A DNA stretch of 64,000 nucleotides from Lactobacillus sp. ESL0701 (GCF_029433445.1 NZ_JAQTIC010000003.1:124001-188000); one strand, 5' to 3'; shown: positions 26,306 through 37,857, numbered from the stretch's first letter. Numbers and translations: made by a program. The notes: generated by a model from the sequence alone, not told the origin.

Positions 26306-26554
26306 ATGAGTTTTTGGGGAATAGTTGGTTTAGTATTAGGTGCAGCAATCATCTTGATTTTGCTATTTGGATTCTTTCATATTTTATTTATGCTCCTGCC
26401 GGCGATTATTGTGATTGCGCTGATTATTTGGCTGATTAATCATTTTTCTAAAAAAGATGACAAGAGCAGCAATAATTGGACAGACAGGCATAATAGTGAT
26501 CAGCCTAAGCGAAAAAAAGCGCGTAATGTTAAGACCAAGGATGTTGATCAGTAA
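26306..26554 (+). CDS. Small membrane protein of unknown function
   Basis: 82 aa. Two hydrophobic segments (about residues 5-25 and 28-46), then a strongly charged Lys/Asp/Asn tail. Starts 9 bases after prfB with a GGTGA site and ends 19 bases before hprK, so it is part of the prfB-hprK operon. I recognise no family; the tail would face the cytoplasm by the positive-inside rule. Confidence 0.7.
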   Translation: MSFWGIVGLVLGAAIILILLFGFFHILFMLLPAIIVIALIIWLINHFSKKDDKSSNNWTDRHNSDQPKRKKARNVKTKDVDQ

Positions 26555-26572
26555 AATATCGAGGCAGTTAAA

Positions 26573-27535
26573 ATGGTAAATGCTGTTAAATTAGAAAAGT
26601 TAATTCGGGATAATAAGATTATTCATGTTGCTCATGGTAAGCAGTATGTTGCAAATACAGAAATTACTGTGTCGGATATTTACCGACCAGGATTAGAGTT
26701 AACAGGTTATTTTGACTTCTATCCTAAGCAACGGATTCAGCTCTTAGGGCGAACAGAGATTTCTTATTCAGCAAGGCTGGATCATGAGAGTCTTGTGCGG
26801 GTTTTTACTAAAATGTGTACGCCGCAAACGCCCTGCTTTTTCATTTCCCGGTCGCTGCGGATTCCGCAGGAGCTGGTTGAAGCTGCAGACAAGGCACAGA
26901 TTCCCATTTTGACATCGCCAGAGTCAACGACGTATGTCTCAAGCATTTTGACTGAATATTTGCGTGAGCGACTAGCTATTCGTGATACAATCCATGGCGT
27001 GTTAGTTGAAGTTAAGGGCTTAGGTGTCTTATTGACTGGCGATTCCGGTGTTGGTAAGTCGGAAACTGCCTTAGGCTTAATTCATCGCGGACACCGACTG
27101 ATTGCTGATGACCGAGTTGACGTTTACCAAAGAGACGTTGAAACTGTAATGGGTGAGGCGCCAAAAATTTTGAAGCATTTAATGGAAATTCGCGGCATCG
27201 GGATTATTGACGTGATGGATCTGTTTGGTGTCGGTGCCGTGAAACGGCGCTCCAGCATTAGCTTGGTAATTAAATTAGTCAATTGGGACAACAACGAGAA
27301 CTATGACCGTCTTGGCTTTGAGGAGAGCAAGCGCGAGATTTGTAATGTGGAAATCCCTCAAATTACCATTCCAGTTAAAGTTGGTCGGAACATGGAAGAT
27401 ATTATTGAAATCGCGACCATGAACTTCCGTGCCAAAAAATGGGGTCATGATGCCACGCAAACTTTTGATAATAATTTAACAGCCCTAATTGCCGAAAATT
27501 CCCAAAAGAATATGGCAGGAGATAAAGATAAATGA
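26573..27535 (+). CDS. hprK: HPr kinase/phosphorylase
   Basis: 320 aa. Walker A GDSGVGKS at residues 156-163, His141 in the catalytic RDTIHG segment, and the family signature [11 protein letters not shown]. It phosphorylates HPr on Ser46 when fructose-1,6-bisphosphate is high and removes the phosphate when sugar is short, controlling CcpA-dependent repression. Overlaps lgt by four bases (ATGA). Confidence 0.97.
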   Translation: MVNAVKLEKLIRDNKIIHVAHGKQYVANTEITVSDIYRPGLELTGYFDFYPKQRIQLLGRTEISYSARLDHESLVRVFTKMCTPQTPCFFISRSLRIPQELVEAADKAQIPILTSPESTTYVSSILTEYLRERLAIRDTIHGVLVEVKGLGVLLTGDSGVGKSETALGLIHRGHRLIADDRVDVYQRDVETVMGEAPKILKHLMEIRGIGIIDVMDLFGVGAVKRRSSISLVIKLVNWDNNENYDRLGFEESKREICNVEIPQITIPVKVGRNMEDIIEIATMNFRAKKWGHDATQTFDNNLTALIAENSQKNMAGDKDK

Positions 27536-28368
27536 CATTAACAATTAATCCAGTTGCCCTTCAATTGGGTGGGATTAGTATTAAGTGGTACGGCGTTATC
27601 ATGGCGGTTGCAATTGTGCTTGCAGCTTCAATGGCGATAATTGAAGGTAAGCGTCGACAAATTGCAAGCGATGACTTTATTGATCTGCTGTTATGGGGCG
27701 TGCCGCTAGGGTATGTTGGTGCCCGCATTTACTATGTGATTTTTGAATGGGGCTATTATTCGCAACACCCAGATCAGATTATTGCCATTTGGAACGGCGG
27801 GATTGCGATCTATGGCGGTTTAATTGCAGGGGCAATTGTCCTGTTGATTTTTTGTCATAAGCGAAATTTACCACCGTTTTTGATGCTTGATGTAATTACC
27901 CCAGGGGTACTTGCTGCTCAAATTTTGGGTCGGTGGGGGAACTTCATGAACCAAGAAGCTCATGGCGGCCCAACAACTTTGGCCTTTTTACAAAGCCTCC
28001 ATTTGCCGCAATTTATTATTTCGCAAATGAAAATTAATGGCGTGTATTACCAGCCGACTTTTTTGTATGAATCATTTTTCAACTTAGTTGGTCTGGTAAT
28101 CCTTTTAAGCCTGCGTCATCGCAAGCATCTCTTTAAACAGGGTGAAGTTTTTATGTTTTATCTTGGTTGGTATGCAATTGTCCGCTTTTTTGTTGAGGGA
28201 CTGCGCACTGATAGCTTGTATTTGGCAGGCGGGATTCGCGTTTCGCAATTATTAAGCTTAGTGCTATTTTTAGTGGTAGTGGCATTGTTTATTTATCGCC
28301 GAGTAAAAGTTAAGCCCAAATGGTATCTTGACGGCAGTGGTCTGAAGTACCCGTATTCACGAGATTAA
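27532..28368 (+). CDS. lgt: Prolipoprotein diacylglyceryl transferase
   Basis: 278 aa, seven membrane spans. Conserved elements: [25 protein letters not shown] and the Lgt signature [15 protein letters not shown]. It transfers diacylglycerol from phosphatidylglycerol to the lipobox cysteine of lipoprotein precursors. Coupled to hprK, as in many Firmicutes. Confidence 0.96.
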   Translation: MTLTINPVALQLGGISIKWYGVIMAVAIVLAASMAIIEGKRRQIASDDFIDLLLWGVPLGYVGARIYYVIFEWGYYSQHPDQIIAIWNGGIAIYGGLIAGAIVLLIFCHKRNLPPFLMLDVITPGVLAAQILGRWGNFMNQEAHGGPTTLAFLQSLHLPQFIISQMKINGVYYQPTFLYESFFNLVGLVILLSLRHRKHLFKQGEVFMFYLGWYAIVRFFVEGLRTDSLYLAGGIRVSQLLSLVLFLVVVALFIYRRVKVKPKWYLDGSGLKYPYSRD

Positions 28369-28399
28369 AAGTTATTATTAAAGAAAGTTAGGAATAAAA

Positions 28400-29419
28400 A
28401 TGACAAAAGTTGCAGTTTTAGGAGCAGGTTCATGGGGAACCGTTTTGGGTTCAATGCTTGCTGATAAAGGAAATGAAGTTGTTCTATTTGGCAATAATGA
28501 ACAGGTCATCCGCGAAATTAATGAGCAGCACACTAACTTGCATTACATGAAGAATTGGCAAGTTAATGAAACAGCTACGGCAACTAGTGATCTTGAAGCA
28601 GCTTTGGCTGGCGCTGAAGTTGTTTTGTTTGTTTTGCCAACTAGTGCAATTCGCAGTGTTGCCAAAAATGTGCACCAAGTTTTGGCGGCAACTGGCAATA
28701 AACCGTTATTAGTTACTGCAACTAAGGGAATTGAACCAGGTACCAAAAAATTAATTTCAGAAATTTTAACTGAAGAAATTTATCCAAATGATACCGATAA
28801 AATAGTTGCGATTTCTGGTCCTAGTCATGCTGAAAGTGTTGCGCAGAAGGACTTAACAGCAATCTCTTGTGCTTCGACTAGTATGGAAAATGCCCAAAAA
28901 GTGCAAAAGATGATGTCTAATGATTATGTCCGTTTTTACACTAATGATGATCTAGTCGGTGTTGAAGTCGCGGGTGCCGTTAAGAACGTCATCGCCATTG
29001 CCGCTGGGATTTTAGTCGGTAAGCATTACGGTGATGATGCCAAAGCTGCTTTGATGACAAGAGGTTTAGCAGAAATCACGCGACTTGGAGTTAATTATTT
29101 TGGCGCTAAACCGTTAACTTTTAGTGGGTTGGCTGGTATTGGCGACTTGATTGTTACTTGTACTTCTGTTAATTCTCGTAATTGGCGCTGTGGTAAGCAA
29201 ATTGGCGAGGGTAAGAGTCTAGACTACATTCTTGAAAATATGGGACAAGTAGTTGAAGGAGCAACGACGGTTAAGGCAGTCCACGAATTATGTGCGGAAA
29301 AGCAAATTGATATGCCAATTAGTGAGGCAATTTACCGGGTTTTATATGAAAATACCAATGTGGATGATGAAATTACCAAGATGATGGGTCGAAGTCCAAA
29401 GCAGGAAATTAGACTTTAA
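28400..29419 (+). CDS. gpsA: NAD(P)-dependent glycerol-3-phosphate dehydrogenase
   Basis: 339 aa. N-terminal Rossmann motif GAGSWGT, SGPSHAESV, catalytic lysine in GAVKNVIAIAAG, and C-terminal GLAGIGDLIVTC. It reduces dihydroxyacetone phosphate to glycerol-3-phosphate for phospholipid synthesis. Fourth gene of the hprK-lgt-gpsA-trxB run. Confidence 0.96.
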   Translation: MTKVAVLGAGSWGTVLGSMLADKGNEVVLFGNNEQVIREINEQHTNLHYMKNWQVNETATATSDLEAALAGAEVVLFVLPTSAIRSVAKNVHQVLAATGNKPLLVTATKGIEPGTKKLISEILTEEIYPNDTDKIVAISGPSHAESVAQKDLTAISCASTSMENAQKVQKMMSNDYVRFYTNDDLVGVEVAGAVKNVIAIAAGILVGKHYGDDAKAALMTRGLAEITRLGVNYFGAKPLTFSGLAGIGDLIVTCTSVNSRNWRCGKQIGEGKSLDYILENMGQVVEGATTVKAVHELCAEKQIDMPISEAIYRVLYENTNVDDEITKMMGRSPKQEIRL

Positions 29420-29476
29420 GCGGTTTCCATTGTATAATTTACTTACTAAAAATAAGAAACTACTTGAGGTGAAATC

Positions 29477-30403
29477 ATGGCAAAGAATTATGATGTAATT
29501 ATTATTGGTGCTGGTCCCGGCGGCATGACTGCTGCGCTCTATGCTTCACGTGCCAATTTATCAGTGTTGCTACTTGATCGCGGACTTTATGGCGGTCAAA
29601 TGAACAATACTGACGCGATTGATAACTATCCTGGCTTCAGTGACGTTAAGGGTCCTGAATTAGGTGAAAAAATGTATAATTCAATTATGCGTTTTGGTAC
29701 TGAATTTGAATATGGTGACGTGCAGTCAGTTGAACTTGATGGTAATACCAAGGTTGTTAAAACTGATGCTGGCGAATATACCACTCAAGCTTTAATCATT
29801 GCAACTGGTGCTGATCACCGCCATTTAGGTGTTCCGGGTGAAGAAGAATATTCGGGTAAAGGTGTTTCTTATTGTGCTGTTTGTGATGCTGCATTCTTTA
29901 AAGATGAGGATATTGCAGTCATTGGTGGGGGCGACTCCGCGATTGAAGAAGGGATTTACCTTGCTCAATCTGCAAAATCGGTAACAGTTATTCACCGCCG
30001 CGACCAATTGCGGGCACAAGCTACTTTACAAAAACGTGCTTTTGCCAATGATAAGATGCATTTTATTTGGAATGCTGATACTGAATCAATCGTTGGTGAC
30101 GGTCAGAAGGTCACTGGTGTAACTTATAAGGATAAGGAAACTGGTGAACAAAAGGAGCTAGCTACTCGCGGCGTATTTATTTATGTTGGAATGCTGCCGC
30201 AAACTGCAGCGTTTAAAGACTTAGGTGTTTTAGATGACAAGGGTTGGATTCCAACTGATGAGCATATGCGGACCAAGGTTCCTGGAGTGTTTGCTTTAGG
30301 TGATGTTCGGGCAAAGGACCTGCGCCAGATTGCTAATGCAGTTGGTGAAGGTAGCGTAGCCGGACAGGAAGCATATAACTACTTACAAAATTTAAATGAT
30401 TAA
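29477..30403 (+). CDS. trxB: Thioredoxin reductase
   Basis: 308 aa, low-molecular-weight type. FAD motif GAGPGG near residue 11, redox pair Cys133/Cys136 (CAVC), NADPH motif GGGDSA, and C-terminal FALGDVR. It keeps thioredoxin reduced using NADPH. A TATAAT hexamer at 29433 suggests an extra promoter between gpsA and trxB. Ends at a strong terminator. Confidence 0.95.
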   Translation: MAKNYDVIIIGAGPGGMTAALYASRANLSVLLLDRGLYGGQMNNTDAIDNYPGFSDVKGPELGEKMYNSIMRFGTEFEYGDVQSVELDGNTKVVKTDAGEYTTQALIIATGADHRHLGVPGEEEYSGKGVSYCAVCDAAFFKDEDIAVIGGGDSAIEEGIYLAQSAKSVTVIHRRDQLRAQATLQKRAFANDKMHFIWNADTESIVGDGQKVTGVTYKDKETGEQKELATRGVFIYVGMLPQTAAFKDLGVLDDKGWIPTDEHMRTKVPGVFALGDVRAKDLRQIANAVGEGSVAGQEAYNYLQNLND

Positions 30404-30407
30404 TCTT

Positions 30408-30437
30408 AAGAATTCATCGGAAGATGAATTCTTTTTA
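30408..30437 (+). terminator. Rho-independent terminator of trxB
   Basis: Perfect stem AAGAATTCATC / GATGAATTCTT with 4-nt loop and T run. Confidence 0.92.
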
Positions 30438-30515
30438 TTTACTAATGACAATAAATGCTAAAATAGATTAGATAAAAACGAATTTATTGTGTGGGAATTG
30501 AGGTACATGACGGTA

Positions 30516-32240
30516 ATGAATGCAGAGCAGACTTTTAAGGATTGGCAACAAGTTCAGAATATGCCGGATTATTTAAAACAGCAGCTGACAGTTTTAGGTC
30601 AGGATTCGAAATGGGTTGAAGATGCTTTTGGTCAAGAGATTAATTTTGGTACCGCGGGGATGCGGGGAAGACTTGAGCCAGGTACCAACCGAATAAATTT
30701 GTTTACAATTGAGCGGGTTACTGAGGGCTTGGCGCGGTTAATTGATGAAAATGGTTTTGAAGCGCAAAAACGCGGCGTAGCTATTTCATTTGATTCCCGG
30801 TATCATTCCCGGGAGTTTGCGGAAATTGCTGCGCGCGTTTTAGGGGCACACGGCATTCACGTTTACTTGTTTGATGACTTGCGGCCGACACCGGAACTTT
30901 CATTTGCTGTACGTTATTTGCATACTTTTGCTGGAATTAACATCACGGCTTCCCATAATGCCAAACAATATAACGGCTACAAGGTTTATGGCGCTGATGG
31001 TGCTCAGATGGGACCAGAGAATGCGGCGCGAGTATTTGCTCATGCACAGCAAGTTAACGATATGTTTGCAATTAAGGCAGCACCAGTAGCACAATTACGG
31101 GCACAAGGCTTGTTGCAATTAATTGGTGAAGACCTTGATGAAGCATATCTGGCAGAATTAAAAACCGTTAATGTTAATCCGCAAATGATTAAGGAAAATG
31201 CTTCTAAGTTAACAATTATTTATTCACCGCTGCACGGCACGGGGAAAATGATTTACGACCGAGCATTTCGTCAGGGCGGGTTTACCAATATTATTCCCGT
31301 TCCCAGTCAGTCGATTATTGATCCAGAGTTCCCAACTACTAAGAAGCCTAATCCAGAATATCGGGATGTGTTTGATCCCGGTGTGGTTTTAGCCAACCAA
31401 AAGCAGGCAGATTTGATTATTGCGACTGATCCTGATGCCGACCGGATGGGGGCATGTGTGCGTGATGAAAATGGTGCTTTTCAGGTTCTGACAGGTAACC
31501 AAATTGCCACCTTGATGGCGTATTATTTGCTGGTTAATTTGAAAAACAGCGGCAAGTTGACTAGTGATTATGAATTGATTACCTCAATTGTTTCCAGTCA
31601 AATGCCGTTGAAGATTGCTCGTGACTTTGGCATTAAAACAAAATCAGTTTTGACTGGTTTTAAGTTTATTGGTGAAGAAGTCGACCGGATGAACAAAGAA
31701 CATGACGGGCAATTCCTGATGGGCTTTGAAGAGAGCTATGGCTATCTGTTTAAGCCATTTGCTCGTGATAAGGATGCCATGCAGGGCGCGTTGATGTTTG
31801 CGGAAGTTGCATCATATTATGCTTCGCGCGGGATGACTGTTTTAGATGGCTTAAAAGAAATTTGGCAAAAATATGGTACGTCTTATGAAATTACGCGTGC
31901 AATTGAAATGCCGGGAATTGGCGGTCAGAAGAAGATGGCATTGCTGATGAGCAAATTGCGTGACGAACACCTAACTGCGATTAATGGGGTGCCAGTAATT
32001 AAAACGCAGGACTTTTTATTGCAGGAAGAAACGGTTAATGGGCAAACGCAGGTTATGACGGACTTGCCGAAGTCAAATGTTCTAAAATACTTCTTGGCCG
32101 ATGAAACTTGGCTTGCTTTAAGACCATCCGGTACTGAACCAGTCATTAAAGCCTATGTTGGGGTGAACAAACCGGATATTACGACCGCTGAAAGTGCTGC
32201 AGAGGATTATCAGACGGCTTTAGCAGAACTGTTAAAATAA
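30516..32240 (+). CDS. pgm: Phosphoglucomutase / phospho-sugar mutase
   Basis: 574 aa from ATG 30516 (MNAEQTF). In-frame starts at 30489 (GTG) and 30507 (ATG) exist; GAGGT at 30498 is too close to 30507 and acceptably placed for 30516. Phospho-serine Ser146 in TASHNAKQYNG, metal loop DPDADRMG and sugar-binding GFEESYGY, RPSGTEP motifs are present. It interconverts glucose-6- and glucose-1-phosphate, feeding UDP-glucose and wall polysaccharide synthesis. Confidence 0.93.
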   Translation: MNAEQTFKDWQQVQNMPDYLKQQLTVLGQDSKWVEDAFGQEINFGTAGMRGRLEPGTNRINLFTIERVTEGLARLIDENGFEAQKRGVAISFDSRYHSREFAEIAARVLGAHGIHVYLFDDLRPTPELSFAVRYLHTFAGINITASHNAKQYNGYKVYGADGAQMGPENAARVFAHAQQVNDMFAIKAAPVAQLRAQGLLQLIGEDLDEAYLAELKTVNVNPQMIKENASKLTIIYSPLHGTGKMIYDRAFRQGGFTNIIPVPSQSIIDPEFPTTKKPNPEYRDVFDPGVVLANQKQADLIIATDPDADRMGACVRDENGAFQVLTGNQIATLMAYYLLVNLKNSGKLTSDYELITSIVSSQMPLKIARDFGIKTKSVLTGFKFIGEEVDRMNKEHDGQFLMGFEESYGYLFKPFARDKDAMQGALMFAEVASYYASRGMTVLDGLKEIWQKYGTSYEITRAIEMPGIGGQKKMALLMSKLRDEHLTAINGVPVIKTQDFLLQEETVNGQTQVMTDLPKSNVLKYFLADETWLALRPSGTEPVIKAYVGVNKPDITTAESAAEDYQTALAELLK

Positions 32241-32253
32241 GTTAAATAACGTG

Positions 32254-32267
32254 CGAAAATATGTTCG
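32254..32267 (+). promoter_or_regulatory. LexA/SOS box upstream of uvrBA
   Basis: CGAAAATATGTTCG matches the SOS box CGAACATATGTTCG at 13 of 14 positions. It lies 70 bases before the uvrB start; TAAAAT or TAGAAT at 32274-32284 could be the -10. Confidence 0.8.
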
Positions 32268-32292
32268 CAGTAGTAAAATAGAATACATTAAT

Positions 32293-32321
32293 AAAAGTTG
32301 GGCTTTTTGTCCAACTTTTTT
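32293..32321 (+). terminator. Terminator hairpin in the uvrB leader
   Basis: Stem AAAAGTTGG / CCAACTTTT with 9-nt loop and T run. It may end pgm transcripts, yet it lies downstream of the SOS box and so also in the uvrB leader. Confidence 0.75.
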
Positions 32322-32336
32322 ACGAGGAGTCTTTTT

Positions 32337-34379
32337 ATGATTAAGCGACAAGAAAAGCGTAAATTTGAACTTGTATCTAAATTTCAGCCTGCTGGTGACC
32401 AAGAACAGGCGATCCAACAGCTAACTAAAGGCTTTAATGCTGGCAATAAAGAACAAATTCTTGAAGGAGCAACTGGTACGGGGAAGACCTTTACCATGGC
32501 TAACATTATTGCTAATTTAAATAAACCGACTTTAGTTATTTCTCACAATAAAACATTAGTGGGTCAGCTTTATGGCGAATTTAAAGAATTTTTCCCGCAT
32601 AATGCCGTTGACTACTTCGTGTCCTATTATGATTATTACCAGCCTGAAGCCTACGTGCCGCAATCTGACACTTATATTGAAAAGGATTCAGCGATTAATG
32701 ACGAGATTGATCAGTTGCGCCACCAAGCTACTAGTGACTTGATGGAACGCAATGATGTGATTGTTGTCGCCTCGGTTTCTTGTATTTATGGATTGGGTGA
32801 CCCGCATGAGTATGCGGCAAGTGTGATTACCGTGCATGAGGGTGAAGAATACGACCGCAATACTTTACTGCGTGACTTAGTCAATATTCAGTATGACCGC
32901 AATGATATTGACTTTCAGCGTGGGCGTTTTCGTGTACGCGGCGATAGTGTGGAGGTTTTTCCAGCGGGGAATTCCAACCATGCTTATCGAATTGAATTTT
33001 TCGGTGATGAAATTGATCGGATTGTGGAAGTTGATTCGCTAACCGGCGAGGTAATTGGTGAGCGTGAGAGTATTTCACTGTTTCCCGCTACCCACTTTAT
33101 GACTAATGATGAGCAGATGCGACGGGCATTGAAATTAATTTCTCAAGAAATGAAATTACAGATCAAGGAATTTGAAGGTGAAGGCAAATTACTGGAGGCT
33201 GAACGGATTAAGCAGCGTACGACCTATGACATGGAAATGATGGGTGAAGTTGGTTACACTAACGGCATTGAAAACTATTCGCGTCACATGGAAGGACGCA
33301 AGGAAGGTGAGCCACCATATACGCTGCTTGATTTCTTCCCCGATGATTTTTTAATTCTGATTGATGAGTCACACGCCACAATGCCGGAAATTCGCGCAAT
33401 GTACAATGGTGACCGTAATCGGAAAAAGACGCTGATTGACTATGGCTTTCGTCTGCCATCAGCCTTAGATAACCGACCGTTAAAATTGCAGGAATTCGAA
33501 AAGCACGTTAATCAAATTTTATATGTATCAGCTACTCCTGGTGATTATGAATTGGCACGCACCGATCATCAGGTTGAGCAAATTATCAGACCGACAGGTC
33601 TGCTTGATCCGAAGATTGAAGTCCGACCAATTGAGGGCCAGATTGATGATTTAGTAGCAGAAATTAACAAGCGGATAGATCAGAATGAACGAGTTTTTGT
33701 GACCACGTTAACCAAAAAGATGGCGGAAGACTTAACTGATTACCTTAAAGACCTGGGAATTAAAGTTCAGTACCTGCATTCGGATGTTAAAACGCTGGAA
33801 CGAATGCAGATTTTGCGGGATTTACGCTTAGGCAAATATGATGTGTTGATTGGTATTAACCTCTTGCGGGAGGGAATTGATGTGCCGGAAGTTTCTTTGG
33901 TAGCAATTCTGGATGCGGACAAGGAAGGCTTTTTGCGGGCATACCGACCGCTAGTGCAGACGATGGGGCGAGCTTCACGTAATCAAAATGGTGAGGTGAT
34001 CATGTATGCGGATTCGATTACTGATTCAATGCGAGAAGCAATCGAAGCGACGCAGCGCAGACGTAAGTTGCAGATTGCCTTTAACGAAGAACACGGGATA
34101 ACACCAACAACAATTGTCAAACCAATTCGGGATGTAATTTCGGCAACTAAAACGGCTGATGATGTACCTGACAATGATAGTTTTGCGGACCTTAACTTTG
34201 ATGAGTTGACTGCTAAGCAGAAGAAGACGATGATTTCTGATTTGCGTGAGCAGATGCAGGATGCCGCTAAGAAATTGGACTTTGAAGGGGCAGCTACCTT
34301 GCGGGATGCAATTATGGAATTAGAAAATTCAACGAGAAAACCGATTAAGAAAAAGGGACAAACACTAAATGGCAAATGA
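32337..34379 (+). CDS. uvrB: Excinuclease ABC subunit B
   Basis: 680 aa from ATG 32337, set by GAGGAG; an in-frame start at 32298 lies within the hairpin. Walker A GATGTGKT (residues 44-51), the beta-hairpin [12 protein letters not shown] that pries open DNA, helicase motifs ending in QTMGRASRN, and the C-terminal UVR motif ([22 protein letters not shown]) that binds UvrC. Acts in nucleotide excision repair. Overlaps uvrA by 11 bases. Confidence 0.96.
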   Translation: MIKRQEKRKFELVSKFQPAGDQEQAIQQLTKGFNAGNKEQILEGATGTGKTFTMANIIANLNKPTLVISHNKTLVGQLYGEFKEFFPHNAVDYFVSYYDYYQPEAYVPQSDTYIEKDSAINDEIDQLRHQATSDLMERNDVIVVASVSCIYGLGDPHEYAASVITVHEGEEYDRNTLLRDLVNIQYDRNDIDFQRGRFRVRGDSVEVFPAGNSNHAYRIEFFGDEIDRIVEVDSLTGEVIGERESISLFPATHFMTNDEQMRRALKLISQEMKLQIKEFEGEGKLLEAERIKQRTTYDMEMMGEVGYTNGIENYSRHMEGRKEGEPPYTLLDFFPDDFLILIDESHATMPEIRAMYNGDRNRKKTLIDYGFRLPSALDNRPLKLQEFEKHVNQILYVSATPGDYELARTDHQVEQIIRPTGLLDPKIEVRPIEGQIDDLVAEINKRIDQNERVFVTTLTKKMAEDLTDYLKDLGIKVQYLHSDVKTLERMQILRDLRLGKYDVLIGINLLREGIDVPEVSLVAILDADKEGFLRAYRPLVQTMGRASRNQNGEVIMYADSITDSMREAIEATQRRRKLQIAFNEEHGITPTTIVKPIRDVISATKTADDVPDNDSFADLNFDELTAKQKKTMISDLREQMQDAAKKLDFEGAATLRDAIMELENSTRKPIKKKGQTLNGK

Positions 34380-37221
34380 TAAAATCGTTATTCGGGGCGC
34401 GCGTGAGCACAACCTCAAGGATATTAATTTAACAATTCCAAAAGACGAAATGGTGGTCATTACTGGCCTATCAGGTTCCGGTAAGAGCTCATTAGCCTTT
34501 GATACTCTCTATGCCGAGGGGCGCAGACGTTATGTGCAGTCATTGTCCAGTTATGCCCGGCAATTTTTGGGACAAATGGATAAACCTGATGTTGATTCGA
34601 TTGATGGGCTAAATCCAGCGATTTCGATTGATCAAAAAACGACGTCGCATAATCCGCGCTCAACTGTCGGAACAGTTACGGAAATTAATGATTACTTGCG
34701 CTTATTGTGGGCGCGTGTTGGTCACCCAATCTGCCCTAATGATGGGACGTTGATTGAGCGCCAATCGGCACAGCAGATGGTTGACCGTATTTTGGCATTA
34801 CCTGAGCGGACTAAAATTCAATTATTGGCACCAGTTATCAGGGCAAAACGTGGTGAACATAAGGAAGTGTTCAAGCGTGTTCAACGAGCTGGTTATGTGC
34901 GGGTGATTGTTGATGGTGAGATGCACGAAATTAGCGAGGACTTCAAGTTAGCTAAGAATAAGCGCCACACGATTGATATTGTGGTCGACCGGCTAATTGT
35001 CAAAGAGGGCATTCGCTCACGATTGTTTGACTCTGTTGAGGCAGCTCTTAGGCTGTCAGACGGCTACATGAATGTTGATGTCATTGGGGCTGAGATGTTA
35101 AACTTTTCGGAATATTACGCTTGTCCCAAGTGCGGTTTTACGGTTGGCGAAATGGAGCCGCGGCTCTTTTCCTTTAATGCACCGTTTGGTGCCTGTCCTG
35201 ATTGTGATGGCTTAGGCGTGAAGCTGTCAGTTGATGAGGATTTGGTTATTCCCGATAAAAGTAAAACCTTGGTCGAAGGTGCGGTTGCACCATGGAAAAA
35301 TTCCAAATATTACGGTGAAATGCTGGCGCAAGCCTGTGAAGTATTAAAAATCCCGCTAGACAAGCCATTTGCTAAATTAACTAAAAAGCAGCAAGCAACG
35401 ATTTTACATGGTTCAACGAAAGAAATTAAGTTTCACGTTACTGGTGACTTTGGTGTTAACGATACTACCGCACCATTTGAAGGCGCAATGGAGAATGTTG
35501 AGCGGCGCTACAAACACCCGATGTCCAAATTTATGCGTGATGTGATGGGCAAATACATGACCGAACTAACCTGTTCGACCTGTCATGGTAAGCGGCTTAA
35601 TGAAAAGGCACTTGCTGTTAAAGTAATGGGCAAGGATATTGCTGAGGCTTCGGAACTAGCAATTAATAAGGCCTTAGACTTTTTTAACGGGGTTAAGCTG
35701 GATGAGCAAGAAGCCATAATTGCCAAACCAATTTTAAAAGAAGTCCGTGATCGGCTGAATTTCTTAAATAGTGTTGGCTTAGATTATTTAACTTTATCGC
35801 GATCGGCTAATACGTTATCCGGTGGGGAAGCACAGCGAATTCGGTTGGCAACCCAGATTGGCTCAAACTTATCGGGTGTTATGTATGTCCTAGATGAACC
35901 GTCAATTGGCTTGCACCAGCGTGATAATGACCGTTTAATTGCCGCCTTAAAACGGATGCGGGACTTAGGCAATTCATTAATTGTGGTTGAGCACGACGAT
36001 GAAACAATGCGGCAGGCTGATTATCTAATTGACATGGGACCTGGAGCTGGTACTTATGGCGGCGAGGTAATGGCTGCTGGTACGCCAAAAGAGGTTGAGG
36101 CTAACCCTAAATCACTGACGGGTCAATATTTAGCTGGTAAAAAGTTTGTTCCAGTTCCGTTAAAGCGGCGTAAGGGCAATGGTAAAAAAATCACGGTTAC
36201 GGGAGCTAGCGAAAATAATCTTAAAAATATCAAGGTTGATTTTCCGTTGGGCAAGTTCATCGTGGTTAGCGGCGTGTCAGGTTCGGGTAAATCTACTCTG
36301 ATCAATATGATTTTGAAACGGGTACTGGCACAAAAATTAAATCGTAATCAAACAAAACCGGGCAAGTACAAGAGTATTAGCGGCTATCAGAATATTGAAA
36401 AAGTGATTGATATTGACCAAAGTCCAATTGGACGCACGCCGCGCAGTAACCCAGCAACTTATACCAGTGTCTTTGACGATATTCGGACATTGTTTGCCCA
36501 AACAAATGAGGCAAAATTGCGTGGTTATACTAAGGCGCGCTTCTCGTTTAATGTTAAAGGTGGTCGCTGCGAAGCTTGTCATGGTGATGGAATTATTAAG
36601 ATTGAAATGAACTTTTTGCCGGATGTTTATGTTCCGTGTGAAGTTTGTCATGGCAGTCGTTATAATTCGGAAACTTTAGAAGTTACTTACCGCAAGAAGA
36701 ATATTGCCCAAGTATTAGATATGACGATTAGTGAAGCCTGTGACTTTTTTAAGAATATTCCTAAGATTGCCCGCAAATTGCAAACAATTGTTGATGTGGG
36801 CTTAGGCTATGTTAAATTGGGTCAGTCGGCGACAACCCTGTCGGGTGGTGAAGCCCAAAGAATGAAGCTAGCAGCTGAATTACAGAAATTGTCGACAGGC
36901 AAGAACTTCTATATTCTTGATGAACCGACAACGGGTCTGCATACGGATGATATTAAAAGACTGCTTGAAGTGTTACAACGGTTAGTTGATGAGGGCAACA
37001 CGGTTTTGATTATTGAGCACAATCTTGATGTAATTAAAAATGCCGATTGGCTGATTGATCTTGGACCTGAAGGCGGCGAAGGCGGCGGCAATATTGTTGC
37101 CACGGGAACTCCTGAACAGGTTGCTGAAGTTAAAGCTAGTTATACTGGGCAATATCTCAAGCCGGTTTTGGTTCGCGACACAGAATTGACAAAATTAGCG
37201 GCTAAAAAGAAAGCTAAATAA
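34369..37221 (+). CDS. uvrA: Excinuclease ABC subunit A
   Basis: 950 aa, two ABC ATPase modules. First Walker [10 protein letters not shown], second GVSGSGKST; zinc modules CPKC..CPDC and CEAC..CEVC; signatures [12 protein letters not shown] and [12 protein letters not shown]. It recognises damage with UvrB. Its start overlaps the uvrB end, so the two are coupled under the SOS box upstream of uvrB. Confidence 0.97.
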   Translation: MANDKIVIRGAREHNLKDINLTIPKDEMVVITGLSGSGKSSLAFDTLYAEGRRRYVQSLSSYARQFLGQMDKPDVDSIDGLNPAISIDQKTTSHNPRSTVGTVTEINDYLRLLWARVGHPICPNDGTLIERQSAQQMVDRILALPERTKIQLLAPVIRAKRGEHKEVFKRVQRAGYVRVIVDGEMHEISEDFKLAKNKRHTIDIVVDRLIVKEGIRSRLFDSVEAALRLSDGYMNVDVIGAEMLNFSEYYACPKCGFTVGEMEPRLFSFNAPFGACPDCDGLGVKLSVDEDLVIPDKSKTLVEGAVAPWKNSKYYGEMLAQACEVLKIPLDKPFAKLTKKQQATILHGSTKEIKFHVTGDFGVNDTTAPFEGAMENVERRYKHPMSKFMRDVMGKYMTELTCSTCHGKRLNEKALAVKVMGKDIAEASELAINKALDFFNGVKLDEQEAIIAKPILKEVRDRLNFLNSVGLDYLTLSRSANTLSGGEAQRIRLATQIGSNLSGVMYVLDEPSIGLHQRDNDRLIAALKRMRDLGNSLIVVEHDDETMRQADYLIDMGPGAGTYGGEVMAAGTPKEVEANPKSLTGQYLAGKKFVPVPLKRRKGNGKKITVTGASENNLKNIKVDFPLGKFIVVSGVSGSGKSTLINMILKRVLAQKLNRNQTKPGKYKSISGYQNIEKVIDIDQSPIGRTPRSNPATYTSVFDDIRTLFAQTNEAKLRGYTKARFSFNVKGGRCEACHGDGIIKIEMNFLPDVYVPCEVCHGSRYNSETLEVTYRKKNIAQVLDMTISEACDFFKNIPKIARKLQTIVDVGLGYVKLGQSATTLSGGEAQRMKLAAELQKLSTGKNFYILDEPTTGLHTDDIKRLLEVLQRLVDEGNTVLIIEHNLDVIKNADWLIDLGPEGGEGGGNIVATGTPEQVAEVKASYTGQYLKPVLVRDTELTKLAAKKKAK

Positions 37222-37272
37222 CATTTAATTATTTATTTAGAAGTGTACAATAAAGCACAAGGAGGACTGAAA

Positions 37273-37815
37273 ATGGATAATTTTTCTAGTTACAGAGAAC
37301 ATCGCGGCTTTGATTGGGCTGCATTTCTTGCAGGTGTTTTAATGATTATAGCGGGGTTATTCCTGCTGCGTCATCCGGACAGGGCATTGCATGCCTTTGT
37401 TTTATTGTTTGCCATTTTGTCGATTGTCCAAGGATTTGTGTGGCTGGCTTTTTATAGTCATTTTCATTATTATATTTCCATTAGCTGGATGTCGATTGTT
37501 TCAGGGGTATTAGATATCTTAGTCGGTATTTTATTCCTATATTCGTATGATGCTGGTGGGTTGACGCTTGCTTACTTGTTCGCAATTTGGTTTTTATTTG
37601 ATTCCATTTCGGGCATTATTGTTTCGTGGCACATGCGCCGCCTCTCGAGCTTTTATTTCTGGTTTACTCTAATTTTAAATATTTTTGGTTTACTAATCGC
37701 GGTAAGTCTAATGTTTAACCCAGCTTTATCAGCGCTAACTTTAATTTGGCTGATTTCATTGTGGTTGCTTATTTTTGGAATTAACGAAATTGTAGCCGCA
37801 TTTGCCCGTAGATAA
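37273..37815 (+). CDS. HdeD-like (DUF308) membrane protein
   Basis: 180 aa from ATG 37273, preceded by AAGGAGG; the in-frame start at 37243 has no ribosome site. Six hydrophobic segments of HdeD/DUF308 type. E. coli HdeD is linked to acid resistance; the role here is unknown. Own transcription unit between uvrA and rapZ. Confidence 0.8.
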   Translation: MDNFSSYREHRGFDWAAFLAGVLMIIAGLFLLRHPDRALHAFVLLFAILSIVQGFVWLAFYSHFHYYISISWMSIVSGVLDILVGILFLYSYDAGGLTLAYLFAIWFLFDSISGIIVSWHMRRLSSFYFWFTLILNIFGLLIAVSLMFNPALSALTLIWLISLWLLIFGINEIVAAFARR

Positions 37816-37826
37816 TTAATAATGAT

Positions 37827-37857
37827 TAAAAAAGGTCCGTTAAGGGCTTTTTTTATT
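37827..37857 (+). terminator. Probable terminator
   Basis: AAAAAAGGTCC / GGGCTTTTTTT, an imperfect stem with T run after the DUF308 gene. Confidence 0.6.

Noticed and set aside
29417-29430. cre-like TTTAAGCGGTTTCC before trxB
   Set aside because: It overlaps the gpsA stop, lacks the central CGC symmetry and has mismatches at conserved positions; too weak to report as a site.
33983-34375. 130-codon minus-strand frame within uvrB
   Set aside because: Antisense of the UVR region with no ribosome site; no family resemblance.
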